Below are positions 27,745-37,049 of a stretch of 64,000 nt of DNA, one piece after another. Where the stretch lies: assembly GCA_965284645.1 (NCBI GenBank), contig OZ260106.1, positions 1,860,001-1,924,000 of the forward strand, read 5' to 3'. The first letter of the stretch is position 1. Each line of letters starts with the position of its first letter. The notes below the pieces were generated by a model, which was not told the DNA's origin, made no database searches, and worked only from the letters and a program-made list of their open reading frames with translations. A program made the position numbers and the translations under genes. Source of the stretch: JAIBAJ01 sp965284645. Lineage in GTDB: Bacteria > Bacteroidota > Bacteroidia > JAIBAJ01.

Positions 27745-29286
27745 ATGGCAATCATAGGAAGAACTTTAAAAAGAGCCATTAATTTAGGTAGCCGCGTAGG
27801 AAATATTGGCCTACCGCGAGATCCCTTCGTCTTGCAACAGCGCACTTTAGTTAAATTGTTAACCAAGGCTAAACTTACCAGTTTTGGAAAAGCTTATGGA
27901 TTTAAAACCATCCTCAATTCCAACGATCCTGTAAGCAAATTCAGGGAGAATGTCCCCGTTTTCGACTACAACAAAATCCACGATCAATGGTGGCATCGCT
28001 CGCTGAAAGGGGAAAAGGATGTTACCTGGCCCGGACAAATCAAATATTTCGCCCTAAGTTCAGGTACCAGCGAAAGTGCAAGCAAACGCATTCCTATTAC
28101 ACGCGATACCATTCGGTCCATCACCCGAGTTGGGTTAAAACAGTTGATATCCCTAGCCGAATATAACTTGCCCGAAAGTCTATTCGAAAAGGATATACTC
28201 ATGATTGGGGGCAGCATCGATCTCAATTATAAAGGAACCTATTACGAAGGTGATTTGAGTGGAATCAGTGCCGGAAATATTCCTTTTTGGTTTCAACCCT
28301 ATTATAAGCCTGGTCGCGATATTGCCTCCGAAAAGGATTGGGGACTAAAGCTGGATGAAATCATGCGTAAAAGCAAAGATTGGGATGTGGGTATTATAGT
28401 TGGTGTTCCGGCCTGGCTGCAAATCGTGCTCGAAAAGGTTATAGCCTACCATGGTGTAAATCATATACATGAAGTATGGCCCAATTTGCAAGTATTTGTG
28501 CATGGCGGAGTGTCGTTTGAGCCCTACCGTTCCAGCTTCAACAAATTATTAGGTCATCCAATAATTTATTTGGAAACTTATTTGGCTTCGGAAGGCTTTA
28601 TTGCTTTCCAAAACCGAAAAGAGGCCCAAGGGATGAAACTCCTACTCAACAATGGCATTTACTTCGAATTTATCCCTTTCCATGAAAAGAATTTCGATTC
28701 CGAGGGTAAGGTTCGGGAAGAGGCAAAAACACTTTCCATTCAAGAGGTCGAAGAAGGGGTAGATTATGCACTACTCCTGACTACCTGCGCCGGAACTTGG
28801 CGATATTTAATTGGTGATACCGTTCGTTTTGTAAACAAAGAAAAAAGCGAAATCATCATTACCGGCCGTACCAAACATTTTCTGAGTTTATGTGGCGAAC
28901 ATCTCAGTGTCGACAATATGAATAAAGCCGTTCAGAAGGTCTCCCAAACCCTGGATATTGAAATGAACGAGTTTACTGTATGCGGAAAACCAAACGAAAC
29001 GGGCTTCATGCACCATTGGATTATTGGAACAGATAAACCTGCAAACGCTGTTGAAGTAGGCCATTTGCTCGACCAATACCTGAAGGATTTGAACGATGAT
29101 TATGCTGTAGAACGAACTTCCGCCCTCAAAGAAGTAAAGGTCGATACTGTTCCAATCGACCTATTTGCCAAATGGATGAAGGTTTTAGGAAAGGAGGGAG
29201 GACAAAATAAATTTCCAAGGGTCATGAAGGTTCAACCATTTCAGGAATGGCTTACCTTTGTCCAACAAGAATTAAACAATAAATAA
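27745..29286 (+). CDS. GH3 family acyl-adenylate/amino-acid-conjugating enzyme homologue
   Basis: 513 residues, homologous to the plant GH3 acyl-acid amido synthetases (ANL superfamily). The ATP-binding P-loop is seen as FALSSGTSESASKRIPIT; later segments TYLASEGFIAFQN, VDYALLLTTCAGTWRYLIGD and IIITGRTKHFLSLCGEHLS correspond to the family's adenylation-site blocks. Bacterial GH3 proteins are widespread in Bacteroidota, with unknown acceptor and amine substrates, so nothing about auxin should be assumed. ATG 27745 is preferred to the TTG at 27724. LysE-type exporter and TrmH genes follow closely (gaps of 8 and 5 bases), suggesting one transcript. Confidence 0.85.
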   Translation: MAIIGRTLKRAINLGSRVGNIGLPRDPFVLQQRTLVKLLTKAKLTSFGKAYGFKTILNSNDPVSKFRENVPVFDYNKIHDQWWHRSLKGEKDVTWPGQIKYFALSSGTSESASKRIPITRDTIRSITRVGLKQLISLAEYNLPESLFEKDILMIGGSIDLNYKGTYYEGDLSGISAGNIPFWFQPYYKPGRDIASEKDWGLKLDEIMRKSKDWDVGIIVGVPAWLQIVLEKVIAYHGVNHIHEVWPNLQVFVHGGVSFEPYRSSFNKLLGHPIIYLETYLASEGFIAFQNRKEAQGMKLLLNNGIYFEFIPFHEKNFDSEGKVREEAKTLSIQEVEEGVDYALLLTTCAGTWRYLIGDTVRFVNKEKSEIIITGRTKHFLSLCGEHLSVDNMNKAVQKVSQTLDIEMNEFTVCGKPNETGFMHHWIIGTDKPANAVEVGHLLDQYLKDLNDDYAVERTSALKEVKVDTVPIDLFAKWMKVLGKEGGQNKFPRVMKVQPFQEWLTFVQQELNNK

Positions 29287-29294
29287 AGCTAAGT

Positions 29295-29909
29295 TTGGCA
29301 GTATTCGATGGGATCGTGTTGGGTTTGATCATTAGTGTTTTGATCGGTCCTGTTTTTTTATTGCTTATCAATACCAGCATGCGTTACGGTTTTCGGGCTG
29401 CCATGGTGCTCGAAGTGGGTATTTTGGCTTCCGATATTTCATATATTTTATTGGCTTGGTTTGGCCTGGGAAATTTTATGCTCAATCCTGTTTTTCAATA
29501 CTGGATGGGCATCATCGGTGGAATTTTGGTTCTTGTATTCGCCATTTCCATTCTTACCTCCAAGAAAAACCCTCTCGAAAACGAGCCCGAGCCGCTCAAA
29601 GCTTCCAATGTTTTAGGCTTACTTGCGAAATCCTTTTTATTGAATTCCTCCAACCCTTCCGTCATAGTTTTTTGGTTTACAACGGTTGGACTGGCTATGA
29701 AATCCTACAAGGGCGACAATCATTCCATATTCCTGTATTTTGCCAGTTGTATTGCCACCGCTACCTTTTTCGACATGATAAAGGCCTACTATGCCAAAAA
29801 GGCCAGGCAATTGGTAAATCCGAGTAGTTACAAATGGATTCGTTTGTTCTCGGGTGTTTTACTTTTGATTTTAGCAAGTTTACTCATCGGAAAATCATTT
29901 AAAGCCTAA
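29295..29909 (+). CDS. LysE/RhtB family translocator
   Basis: 204 residues, about six hydrophobic segments. The first, VLGLIISVLIGPVFLLLINT, carries the LysE-type GPVF motif, followed by RYGFRAAMVLEVGILASDIS. The middle loop is charged (KKNPLENEPEPLK), and the next half opens with KSFLLNSSNPSVIVFWFTTV, matching the family's NP motif. Members export amino acids or related small molecules. The start is TTG 29295, as no ATG lies upstream in frame before the preceding stop. It sits between GH3 and TrmH genes; an amino-acid link to GH3 is tempting but unproven. Confidence 0.85.
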   Translation: MAVFDGIVLGLIISVLIGPVFLLLINTSMRYGFRAAMVLEVGILASDISYILLAWFGLGNFMLNPVFQYWMGIIGGILVLVFAISILTSKKNPLENEPEPLKASNVLGLLAKSFLLNSSNPSVIVFWFTTVGLAMKSYKGDNHSIFLYFASCIATATFFDMIKAYYAKKARQLVNPSSYKWIRLFSGVLLLILASLLIGKSFKA

Positions 29910-29914
29910 TTCCC

Positions 29915-30451
29915 ATGCGAAAGCTAGCCAATGCCGAACTGGGCCGGATGAATGCCGATGAATTTAAGGAAGCTGAAAAGTTGCCGGTGATCTTGGTCCT
30001 CGATAATGTCAGGAGCTTGAATAATATTGGTTCCGTTTTCCGCACAGCCGATGCCTTTCGTTTTAAGGCCATTTACCTCTGTGGGTTTACGGCTACTCCA
30101 CCTCACCGCGAGATTCATAAAACAGCCCTGGGTGCTACGGAGACCGTGGATTGGAAATATTTTGAAACTACCCTAGAAGCTTTGGCAGAATTGAAAAAGC
30201 AAGGATTTTGGTTGGTTTCGGTTGAGCAGGCCGAACAAAGCACGCTTTTAAGTCAGATGCAATGGGATGTTGAAAAGCCCGTGGCTCTCGTCTTTGGAAA
30301 TGAGGTCGAAGGAGTTGATCAAGCCGTGGTCGATGCCTCTGACCTGGTTTTGGAAATTCCCCAATTGGGAACCAAGCATTCCTTGAATATTTCAGTCAGT
30401 GTGGGTGTAGTGGCGTGGGACTATGTTGATTTCTACCTTTCAAAGTCCTAA
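29915..30451 (+). CDS. TrmH/SpoU family RNA 2'-O-methyltransferase
   Basis: 178 residues, SPOUT fold. The three conserved motifs are present: NNIGSVFRTADAF, ALVFGNEVEGVDQ, and IPQLGTKHSLNISVSVGVVA forming the trefoil knot and SAM site. It is a short, catalytic-domain-only member that would methylate a tRNA or rRNA ribose; the target cannot be assigned. It begins five bases after the LysE gene and ends the GH3-LysE-TrmH run; a structured intergenic element begins 28 bases after its stop. Confidence 0.88.
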   Translation: MRKLANAELGRMNADEFKEAEKLPVILVLDNVRSLNNIGSVFRTADAFRFKAIYLCGFTATPPHREIHKTALGATETVDWKYFETTLEALAELKKQGFWLVSVEQAEQSTLLSQMQWDVEKPVALVFGNEVEGVDQAVVDASDLVLEIPQLGTKHSLNISVSVGVVAWDYVDFYLSKS

Positions 30452-30478
30452 TTCTATTTCTTTTTTTAGGCGGGCCCC

Positions 30479-30607
30479 ATTCGCAAAACCTTTTGCTCTT
30501 TAAATGAATTGTGTAAAGGCGAATGGTCGGGCTATTCGTTGCAAGTCCTCACGCCTTTCGCTTTGCTCAGGCCGTTGTGGGCTTTTCACTGCTATCCCTT
30601 CCCGGAC
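30479..30607 (-). repeat. Structured intergenic element, copy 4 (SIE-4)
   Basis: Minus-strand copy with GGGAAGGGATAGCAGTG, AAAAG/CTTG arms, CCCACAACGGCCT, AAGGCGTGAGGA and ACGAATAGCCCGACC. Near the helix base it has GT/AC where other copies have GC/GC, a compensating pair. The 3' hairpin is CATTCGC / GCGAATG. It lies 28 bases after the TrmH stop. Confidence 0.75.
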
Positions 30608-31271
30608 CGGATACCTTAGTTTTGGTGTTTTGATTCGGCATTGATTGAAGTACGTTACAGTGGTAATATTAGAAAGAAGAAAGAATCAATAAAGCAAGTA
30701 AGTCTTTTTAAAACTTTGGCAGAGTTAGAATAATTCTAATTGGTTTTCTGGGTTAAAATGAATTCTGGCCCAAAATTAAATGTGTGAAAATTTACCGGGA
30801 ATCTTAGCGTTAGTTTGAATTAATATGAAATCATAATGGCGATGATAATGGTTATTGTTTGAAAAAAATGTCGAATTGAGAATCTGTTTTTTGATTTTAT
30901 TTCTCCAATACCACCCCAGATTTGTCTTAGAATAAGGATTGTTTTTTATCTTTTTTTCTAGTTTTTGGTTCATTTCCTTCACAATTCAATCCTTTTAGCC
31001 TTGTTTATTTCCACTATTTATGGATAGTCTATTGCCATATAAAAGGAATTTATTAAAATGAGAATTTGGTCTAATATTTTTTAAATATTTGATAATTAAT
31101 ATTATGTGTTTTTGTTTTATGCTTTTTCTCTTAATTTTAAATTCTTAAAATATTATTTAAATAATATGGTTTTATAAAGAATGCCGGATTGTGTATAAGA
31201 AATCGCAAAATGAATTTGTTTGGTATGACAAATTTGCGACCTTTGGTATCTTATTTTCAAATAAAAACATC
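30608..31271. other. AT-rich intergenic region, no supported gene
   Basis: About 660 bases, very AT-rich from 31000 to 31170. A 68-codon frame on the minus strand (30776-30982) has a biased Asn/Lys/His composition and no recognisable motif, so I do not call it. This stretch probably contains the promoter and leader for the following gene. Confidence 0.4.
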
Positions 31272-32828
31272 ATGCCTAGGAAAATAAAAAACGAGAAGAT
31301 ACAACCCTTGACCATAGAAAAATTTGTGAAATTGTTAAGTGATTTTCACCTAGCAGAGTTCAAAGGGTTTTTACAAGAAACAAATGCTTTATTGCCACTT
31401 AAGTTGGTAAAATCAATCGACCGTGACCCGGATTCCTTCCAAGGTGGCGATACCTTGTGCAGGTTGGTTTATGGCAAGGATGATAGCAGAAGTAAGTTGA
31501 ACTTCAATCAGTTAGCGTCATATACTTTTCGAATGGCGGGTTGGGTTGCAAAAAACTACCCTTCCTTTTTGTCCCACAATATCGAGTTGATGGAGGTTTT
31601 AGTGAATACAGGCCGTTTGGAGAAAGCCAATATTCTAGCTGAAAACCTGTTGGATATTGCTGAAAAAACGGAAGATTTTAGGACACAAACAGCAGTTTTG
31701 GCCTTTTTGACCCAACAGAATTACCTGCATTACAACTTTGGTGAGAGTTTACGTTTGCACCATCGTTTGGTAGAGGTGCTTGAAACACACAAAATCTTCA
31801 ATGAAGTACAAGTGTATTTCAAAACACATTTCAATATTACGGCTCGCCGCACCAATATGTTGGAAAAGCTCGACGAGCATTTGGCCTATTTCAACACCTA
31901 CATCAATCACCCTTCCTTTGCCATTTCTTCTTTTTGTAGGTATTGTGTATTGTTTATCAAATATTATTTTACGCCTTCTGAATTTTTTTCGCCCGAAACC
32001 CAGCAATACTTGTTGGATTTCGAAGGGGATCTCAATAAATATGGCTATGTAACCATGCCTTTCTTGACCGAGATCAGAACAAGGTTGAGTTTGTTTAAAT
32101 TGAATTTCCCTGATTACAACTATGGCGAGAAAGAAGGTAAGAAAGAATTGGAGCGCTTGTTAAGTTATTCCCACTACTACAAATTCTGGAAATACTTTGC
32201 CAACTTGCCGGAGTTGTATGCCACCAATATCAAAGGTACGTACTACTTGTCAAAATACCATACTGTTTTGCACCGTCCTGGTTTTGAGCGTATTATAGAG
32301 CCTGAAGATAAAAAAGACATCACCTCATGGCAAGAACGGGCCAAGTATCTTTTGGACAATACAAATTGGGGCAAAGAGCACTTAAACGACATGATTCATT
32401 TGCGTTTGAACTATGCCGCCTTATTATTGTTGGGTACCTCCGAAATGCGCAAAACGGCAGTAACTTTAGTGGAAGAAACCTTGATCACTTATCAGCAATT
32501 GTCCTTCTCCGAAAGTTTGGATAGCTTTATATCTTGTTTGATGATAGGGTATTTCTCTTTAGGCGATTACGATAAATGTGCTTCTACCTTTATCCGTTAC
32601 ATTAAACTCAACAACAATAAGATTATCAACCAAGACAATGATTGGGTGATTTATTCTTACTACTATACGGCCCAATGGATACAAAACCGTCGCAAGCAAT
32701 ACCCCAAAAAACTATGGGATTTGTACGATAGTATTCCAAACGAACCAATCTACCGACCAAACAAGGAGTTAATCGAACAATTGGCCGATGATTTTGGGGT
32801 AAGAAGAAGGCCTCAGGTTGTTGCTTAA
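31272..32828 (+). CDS. Conserved-looking helical protein of unknown function (518 aa)
   Basis: Predominantly alpha-helical, with TPR-like spacing in segments such as EVLVNTGRLEKANILAENLL and IEKFVKLLSDFHLAEFKGFL. There is no signal peptide or transmembrane segment, so it should be cytoplasmic. It ends with basic RRRPQVVA. I choose ATG 31272 (MPRKIKNEKIQPLT) over the longer frame from 31191, because the added residues are unlike the rest. I do not recognise a named family; the helical-repeat look suggests a scaffold or interaction role. The gene stands alone between an AT-rich gap and a terminator at 32849. Confidence 0.8.
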   Translation: MPRKIKNEKIQPLTIEKFVKLLSDFHLAEFKGFLQETNALLPLKLVKSIDRDPDSFQGGDTLCRLVYGKDDSRSKLNFNQLASYTFRMAGWVAKNYPSFLSHNIELMEVLVNTGRLEKANILAENLLDIAEKTEDFRTQTAVLAFLTQQNYLHYNFGESLRLHHRLVEVLETHKIFNEVQVYFKTHFNITARRTNMLEKLDEHLAYFNTYINHPSFAISSFCRYCVLFIKYYFTPSEFFSPETQQYLLDFEGDLNKYGYVTMPFLTEIRTRLSLFKLNFPDYNYGEKEGKKELERLLSYSHYYKFWKYFANLPELYATNIKGTYYLSKYHTVLHRPGFERIIEPEDKKDITSWQERAKYLLDNTNWGKEHLNDMIHLRLNYAALLLLGTSEMRKTAVTLVEETLITYQQLSFSESLDSFISCLMIGYFSLGDYDKCASTFIRYIKLNNNKIINQDNDWVIYSYYYTAQWIQNRRKQYPKKLWDLYDSIPNEPIYRPNKELIEQLADDFGVRRRPQVVA

Positions 32829-32848
32829 TACATTCATAATCAATTTAG

Positions 32849-32872
32849 AAAGGTCTTTCGGGGCCTTTTTTT
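32849..32872 (+). terminator. Intrinsic terminator after the 518-aa protein gene
   Basis: AAAGGTC / GGGCCTTT stem with a TTTCG-type loop and a run of seven T, about 20 bases after the stop. Confidence 0.75.
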
Positions 32873-32891
32873 ATTTTCTTATCACCATTCG

Positions 32892-32921
32892 TTTGTTAGA
32901 AAGTAAAATTTCGTATTATTG
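32892..32921 (+). promoter_or_regulatory. Candidate promoter for the Ig-array protein
   Basis: TTTG at 32892-32895, 18-base spacer, then TATTATTG at 32914-32921, one mismatch from TAnnTTTG. This is the best -33/-7 pair in the window and lies about 50 bases before the preferred start at 32970. Confidence 0.4.
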
Positions 32922-32969
32922 AGGCTTGAAAAAACGGGGACGTCCCTATTTTTATCTAAGTTTGATTTA

Positions 32970-35747
32970 ATGGAAATGAAATTTACAAAGCTTCTTTCTT
33001 ATATGGTGATGGCAGGAATGACCTTTTCCTTCCAAAGTGCTTTTTCTCAATTGGTTACGAATAACGGAGCCAGTGCTTACATAAAACCAGGATGTTTGGT
33101 TGTTGTAAAAAATTCATCTGTCAACAATGCCTCTGGTTTAATTGACAATGCGGGTGACTTTTACATCGATCAAAATATTACCAATGCTGGCACCATGACT
33201 GGTGGTGGCGCCAATGGTAATTATTTTGTTGGTGGCGACTGGATTAATAACGGAACCTTTACAGCCAACCAGAGTAAAGTAGAATTAACGGGTGCTGCTC
33301 AACAAATTTCTGGTAGCAATCCTACCACTTTTTACAACTTAACCCTTTTAGGAACTGGTGTTAAATCACAAACAGTAAATGCCAGTACTTCTAATATTTT
33401 GAGTTTGGGAACCCAAGAATTAAACACCAATGGTAATATTCATTTCGTAACCAATCCAGCAACAACTGCTATCCAGTTTACAACGGGATTTGTTAGCAGT
33501 ACAGGTAACGGACGTTTGAGTCGTGCAACTAATTCAATTGCGCCATACTTCTATCCGGTTGGTTCTAACGTTGGTACCCCACGGTATCGTCCAATAGAAA
33601 TTACACCATCATCTGCTACCAACGAGGTTTTTGCTGTTCGTATGGCCAACGTGGATGCCTCTTCAGAAGGTTACAACCGTTCTCTGCGTGATTCTAGGGT
33701 TTGTGACATTAATCCTTTGTTTTACCATTTGATTGATCATACCCAAGGAACCAATCCTGCCGACCTTACCTTTTTCTATCAACCAGCCAATGATGGCAGT
33801 TATACCTCCAATGCACATTGGCAAAACGTTCCGCAATGGGAAGATATGGGGAATGTGACCAATGGTACAAGTGGAGCATTTACTACCCAAACGGCCCTTG
33901 GATGGAGTGATTTTTCTTTTCCTGCTTTTGCATTGTCAAAACCAGCACCGATTGTAAATATTGGTGGTCTAAATGCTAGTTATTGTGGCAATGCCGCCAG
34001 TGTTACCTTAACCGGTTCTCCAGCTGGTGGTATTTTCTCAGGCCAAGGTGTTAGTGGAAATATTTTCAATCCATCTAGTTTGTCTGCTGGTAACTACACG
34101 GTTTCATACACCTACACTGACCCAATTACCCAATGTAGTAAAACTGCTACCGCCAATACTACCATTAATGCAGTACCTGCTATTTTGGTTACACCAAGCG
34201 GACCTACCAGTTTTTGTGCTGGTCAATCCGTTGATTTGGCAGCTAGTGGAGCACAAACCTATGCCTGGTCAAATGGTTCAAGTGGATCAAATCTAAATGT
34301 TACTAGCTCCGGAAACTATACCGTTACTGGTACAGATGCGAATGGATGTTCGTCTGCCTCTTCTGCTACAAACGTGAATGTGTTGAGTGCGCCAGTTCCA
34401 ACAATTACTAGTTCAGGTACCAATACTATCTGTACAGGTACAACGGTTACTTTAACTTCCTCTCCTGCCCAATCCTATGCGTGGAGCGATGGTTCCACAA
34501 CTCCTTCTATCAGTGTTACTGCCGCTGGAACCTATGATGTTGATGTAACCTATGCAAACGGTTGTACGGCGACCAATTCCTTTGTTTTAGGTGTTGGTGT
34601 TCCTCCGGTTCCTCAAATTGCAGCTGACGGTCCGCTTTCATTCTGCGCCGGTGAAAATGTAATATTTACTACTAACCAAGTGTATCCTTCTTATTCTTGG
34701 AACAATTATAATTCAACAGCCAACTTTATTAATGTAATCAATTCAGGAACCTACAGTGTAACCGTAACCGATGTAAATGGTTGTACTGGAACCTCCAATG
34801 CTTTAACAGTAACTGTGTTCGCCCTTCCTAACCCTTCCATTACTCCAACAGGATTGGTTGAAATTTGTGCTGGCGATAATGTGACTGTTTCTACCCAAGC
34901 AGGTTTTAGTTCTTATGCATGGAGCCCTTCTGGAGGTACTACTGAAACTGCAAGCTTTACCCAATCTGGTTATTACTATGTCACAGTAACAGATAACAAC
35001 AATTGTTCTAATTATTCTGATTCGGTGCATGTGGTTGTAAATAGCTTGCCGAATCCAATTACCATCACCGCAAATGGTCCTACCAATTTCTGTGAAGGAA
35101 ATTCAGTTGTTTTATCAGCCCCAAGCGGTTACCAGTCCTATACTTGGAACGAAGGTAGCGAAACCCAAAACTTGTTTGTTGACTCAGCTGGAACATACTA
35201 TTGCGTTGTAACCGACCAAAATGGTTGTTCGCCAAGTTCCGTTTCCAATGCGATTGTGGTGAATGTATTTACAGGAACTTCGCCAGTAGCTAGTTTTTCT
35301 GTTAATACCTTGTCTTCTACTGCCGCTATCAGCTACCAATGGTATTTGAATGGTCAAATTATTTTGGGTGCTACAGGCCAAACCTATGAAGCAACTCAAT
35401 CCGGTGTGTATTACGTAATCACTACTGATGCAAATGGATGCGTGAATAAATCAAATACTTTGGAATTTACCTATACTGGATTTGAAGACATGGGATTGCA
35501 GTACATCAATATCTATCCAAATCCATCCGAGAACCAAGTAATGGTGGATGTGAAATTCAACGCGCCAACTGATTATAAGATTGAGTTTACTGATATGGTA
35601 GGTAAGCTAGTATTAATGCCAGAAACTTTCCAAAACAAGGATGAATTGAAAAAAGCCTATGATTTATCAGAGTTGGCAACAGGGGTTTATTTTGTAAAAC
35701 TTACGGCCAAAGGTGAAACTTTAGTTCAGAAGCTTTTGAAGAACTAA
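32970..35747 (+). CDS. Large secreted T9SS protein with a repeated Ig-like domain array
   Basis: About 925 residues. A signal peptide (YMVMAGMTFSFQSAFSQ) is followed by a 300-residue beta-helix-like N-terminal region of short Asn/Gly-rich turns (GLIDNAGDFYIDQNITNAGT). From about residue 325 to 835 there are seven Ig-like domains, five with near-identical openings: PSGPTSFCAGQSV, SSGTNTICTGTTV, ADGPLSFCAGENV, PTGLVEICAGDNV and ANGPTNFCEGNSV. Each contains a SYxW core and a terminal NGC. The T9SS type A tail starts at IYPNPSENQVMV. It is likely a cell-surface adhesin or structural protein; no enzyme motif is visible. Start at ATG 32970 or 32976 rather than TTG 32919, because the signal peptide begins there. 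Confidence 0.82.
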   Translation: MEMKFTKLLSYMVMAGMTFSFQSAFSQLVTNNGASAYIKPGCLVVVKNSSVNNASGLIDNAGDFYIDQNITNAGTMTGGGANGNYFVGGDWINNGTFTANQSKVELTGAAQQISGSNPTTFYNLTLLGTGVKSQTVNASTSNILSLGTQELNTNGNIHFVTNPATTAIQFTTGFVSSTGNGRLSRATNSIAPYFYPVGSNVGTPRYRPIEITPSSATNEVFAVRMANVDASSEGYNRSLRDSRVCDINPLFYHLIDHTQGTNPADLTFFYQPANDGSYTSNAHWQNVPQWEDMGNVTNGTSGAFTTQTALGWSDFSFPAFALSKPAPIVNIGGLNASYCGNAASVTLTGSPAGGIFSGQGVSGNIFNPSSLSAGNYTVSYTYTDPITQCSKTATANTTINAVPAILVTPSGPTSFCAGQSVDLAASGAQTYAWSNGSSGSNLNVTSSGNYTVTGTDANGCSSASSATNVNVLSAPVPTITSSGTNTICTGTTVTLTSSPAQSYAWSDGSTTPSISVTAAGTYDVDVTYANGCTATNSFVLGVGVPPVPQIAADGPLSFCAGENVIFTTNQVYPSYSWNNYNSTANFINVINSGTYSVTVTDVNGCTGTSNALTVTVFALPNPSITPTGLVEICAGDNVTVSTQAGFSSYAWSPSGGTTETASFTQSGYYYVTVTDNNNCSNYSDSVHVVVNSLPNPITITANGPTNFCEGNSVVLSAPSGYQSYTWNEGSETQNLFVDSAGTYYCVVTDQNGCSPSSVSNAIVVNVFTGTSPVASFSVNTLSSTAAISYQWYLNGQIILGATGQTYEATQSGVYYVITTDANGCVNKSNTLEFTYTGFEDMGLQYINIYPNPSENQVMVDVKFNAPTDYKIEFTDMVGKLVLMPETFQNKDELKKAYDLSELATGVYFVKLTAKGETLVQKLLKN

Positions 35748-35767
35748 GCTTAGTAACATTTTTTTAG

Positions 35768-35823
35768 AAAGACAAGCCAAGTCTGGGAAAAGAATCTCGG
35801 AAACTTAGCTTGTCTTTTTTTAT
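35768..35823 (+). terminator. Intrinsic terminator after the Ig-array gene
   Basis: Long stem AAAGACAAGCCAAGT / ACTTAGCTTGTCTTT with one mismatch and a 20-base loop, followed by T's; it overlaps the promoter region of the peroxiredoxin gene. Confidence 0.75.
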
Positions 35824-35828
35824 TTTTG
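35821..35828 (+). promoter_or_regulatory. Candidate -7 element for peroxiredoxin
   Basis: TATTTTTG matches TAnnTTTG 36 bases before ATG 35865, right after the terminator T-run; no clear -33 box. Confidence 0.3.
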
Positions 35829-35864
35829 CACCCAATACTTTAATAATTAAAAAATAAATATACC

Positions 35865-36494
35865 ATGTCATTAGTAGGAAAAAAAGCTCCATCCTTCAAA
35901 GCGAAAGCGGTTGTGATGGGAGAAGAAATCGTAGATAATTTTTCTTTGGATCAGTACCTTGGAAAAAAATATGTAGTGTTTTTCTTTTATCCAAAAGATT
36001 TCACTTTCGTATGTCCAACCGAATTGCACGCATTCCAAGAAAAACTTGCTGAGTTTGAAGCGCGTAATTGTGCAGTTGTTGCTTGTAGCACTGACACCGA
36101 GCAAAGTCACTGGGGTTGGTTGCAAGTGCCAAAAGCACAAGGCGGTATCCAAGGTATTACTTACCCAATCGTAGCCGATACAACCAAAACCATTAGCACT
36201 AATTACGATGTGTTGTTTGGTGAATATGAATATGATGAGAACGGACATTTGGCTGCCAATGGTCCTATGATCGCTTTCCGTGGTTTGTTTATGATCGACA
36301 AAAATGGTGTTGTTCGTCATCAATTGATCAACGACTTGCCATTGGGTAGGAATGTAGACGATACCTTGAGAGTATTGGATGCGCTTCAATTTATCGAAGA
36401 CAAAGGTGAAGTTTGCCCAGCCAACTGGTCGAAAGGGAAAGATGGCTTGAAAGACACCCACAAAGGTGTAGCTGACTACCTAGCTTCTCACTAA
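35865..36494 (+). CDS. 2-Cys peroxiredoxin (AhpC/Prx1 type)
   Basis: 209 residues, cytoplasmic thiol peroxidase that reduces hydrogen peroxide and organic hydroperoxides. The peroxidatic Cys is in FYPKDFTFVCPTELHAF and the resolving Cys in GEVCPANWSKG, so it is a typical 2-Cys enzyme. The catalytic Thr of PTE is present, as is the GLFMIDKNGVVRH strand. Its C-terminal tail is of the Prx1 type, longer than the E. coli AhpC form. No ahpF lies beside it; the reductant is probably thioredoxin. The gene stands alone, flanked by terminators on both sides. Confidence 0.95.
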   Translation: MSLVGKKAPSFKAKAVVMGEEIVDNFSLDQYLGKKYVVFFFYPKDFTFVCPTELHAFQEKLAEFEARNCAVVACSTDTEQSHWGWLQVPKAQGGIQGITYPIVADTTKTISTNYDVLFGEYEYDENGHLAANGPMIAFRGLFMIDKNGVVRHQLINDLPLGRNVDDTLRVLDALQFIEDKGEVCPANWSKGKDGLKDTHKGVADYLASH

Positions 36495-36511
36495 TTTAAG
36501 CTTATATGAAG

Positions 36512-36538
36512 AAAAGAGGGATTTCGGTCCCTCTTTTT
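36512..36538. terminator. Intrinsic terminator after peroxiredoxin
   Basis: AAAAGAGGGA / TCCCTCTTTT stem with a short TTTCGG loop and T-run; the A-run on the other side would also let it stop the leftward YraN transcript. Confidence 0.8.
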
Positions 36539-36563
36539 TTGGCCTTTTCTGAAAAAGGTGGGC

Positions 36564-36926
36564 TTAGCCTATGGTAGAATAAGCATTAGGAATATGATTT
36601 ACCCTCGAAGTATGGGCATTGTAAAGCACGGATACAATATCAAACCTCACTTCCTCCGAACGTTTTTTTAGTTCCATATACCTATTGGCTCCTTCAATCA
36701 ATTGTTTTTGTTTGGAACGTTTCACAAATTCTTCTGGTTCTCCAAAGAAATTTGTTCTTCTGGTTTTTACCTCCACAATAACAAGCACATCACCATCCTT
36801 GGCAATAATGTCTATTTCATGTTTCTTGTGTTGCCAATTTACTTCAAGTATTTCTAGTCCTTGGCTTCTAAGGTAGGCGACGGCCATAGATTCGCCCATT
36901 TTGCCGAAATCATTGTGTTCAGCCAT
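36564..36926 (-). CDS. YraN family (UPF0102) nuclease-like protein
   Basis: 120 residues, PD-(D/E)xK-like fold. The catalytic core is visible as KKHEIDIIAKDGDVLVIVEV followed by KTR, giving the expected E-x-D and E-x-K residues, with the N-terminal GKMGESMAVAYLRSQG helix. YraN proteins are near-universal in bacteria and resemble Holliday-junction-resolvase-fold endonucleases; a defined substrate is lacking. It converges on peroxiredoxin, with a shared terminator between them. Confidence 0.92.
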   Translation of the reverse strand: MAEHNDFGKMGESMAVAYLRSQGLEILEVNWQHKKHEIDIIAKDGDVLVIVEVKTRRTNFFGEPEEFVKRSKQKQLIEGANRYMELKKRSEEVRFDIVSVLYNAHTSRVNHIPNAYSTIG

Positions 36927-37049
36927 TTGAAATTAATTTATTTATATAGTGCAAAAATAAGAAATTCATAGATTAGTAGAAATTGGATTCCTTTTTAAAT
37001 CAAATTAATCAATAGGAAGATTAAATAATCCGAACTACTTGATTGAGTT

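Noticed and set aside
27745..29286. GH3 protein as evidence of auxin metabolism
   Set aside because: The family match is to the fold and ATP site only; bacterial members have no established auxin substrate.
30776..30982. 68-codon frame in the AT-rich gap
   Set aside because: Low-complexity Asn/Lys/His composition, no motif, no promoter or neighbour support.
35871..36461. Long minus-strand frame opposite peroxiredoxin (196 codons)
   Set aside because: It lies wholly opposite a textbook peroxiredoxin and its product has no recognisable features; it is a codon-bias shadow.
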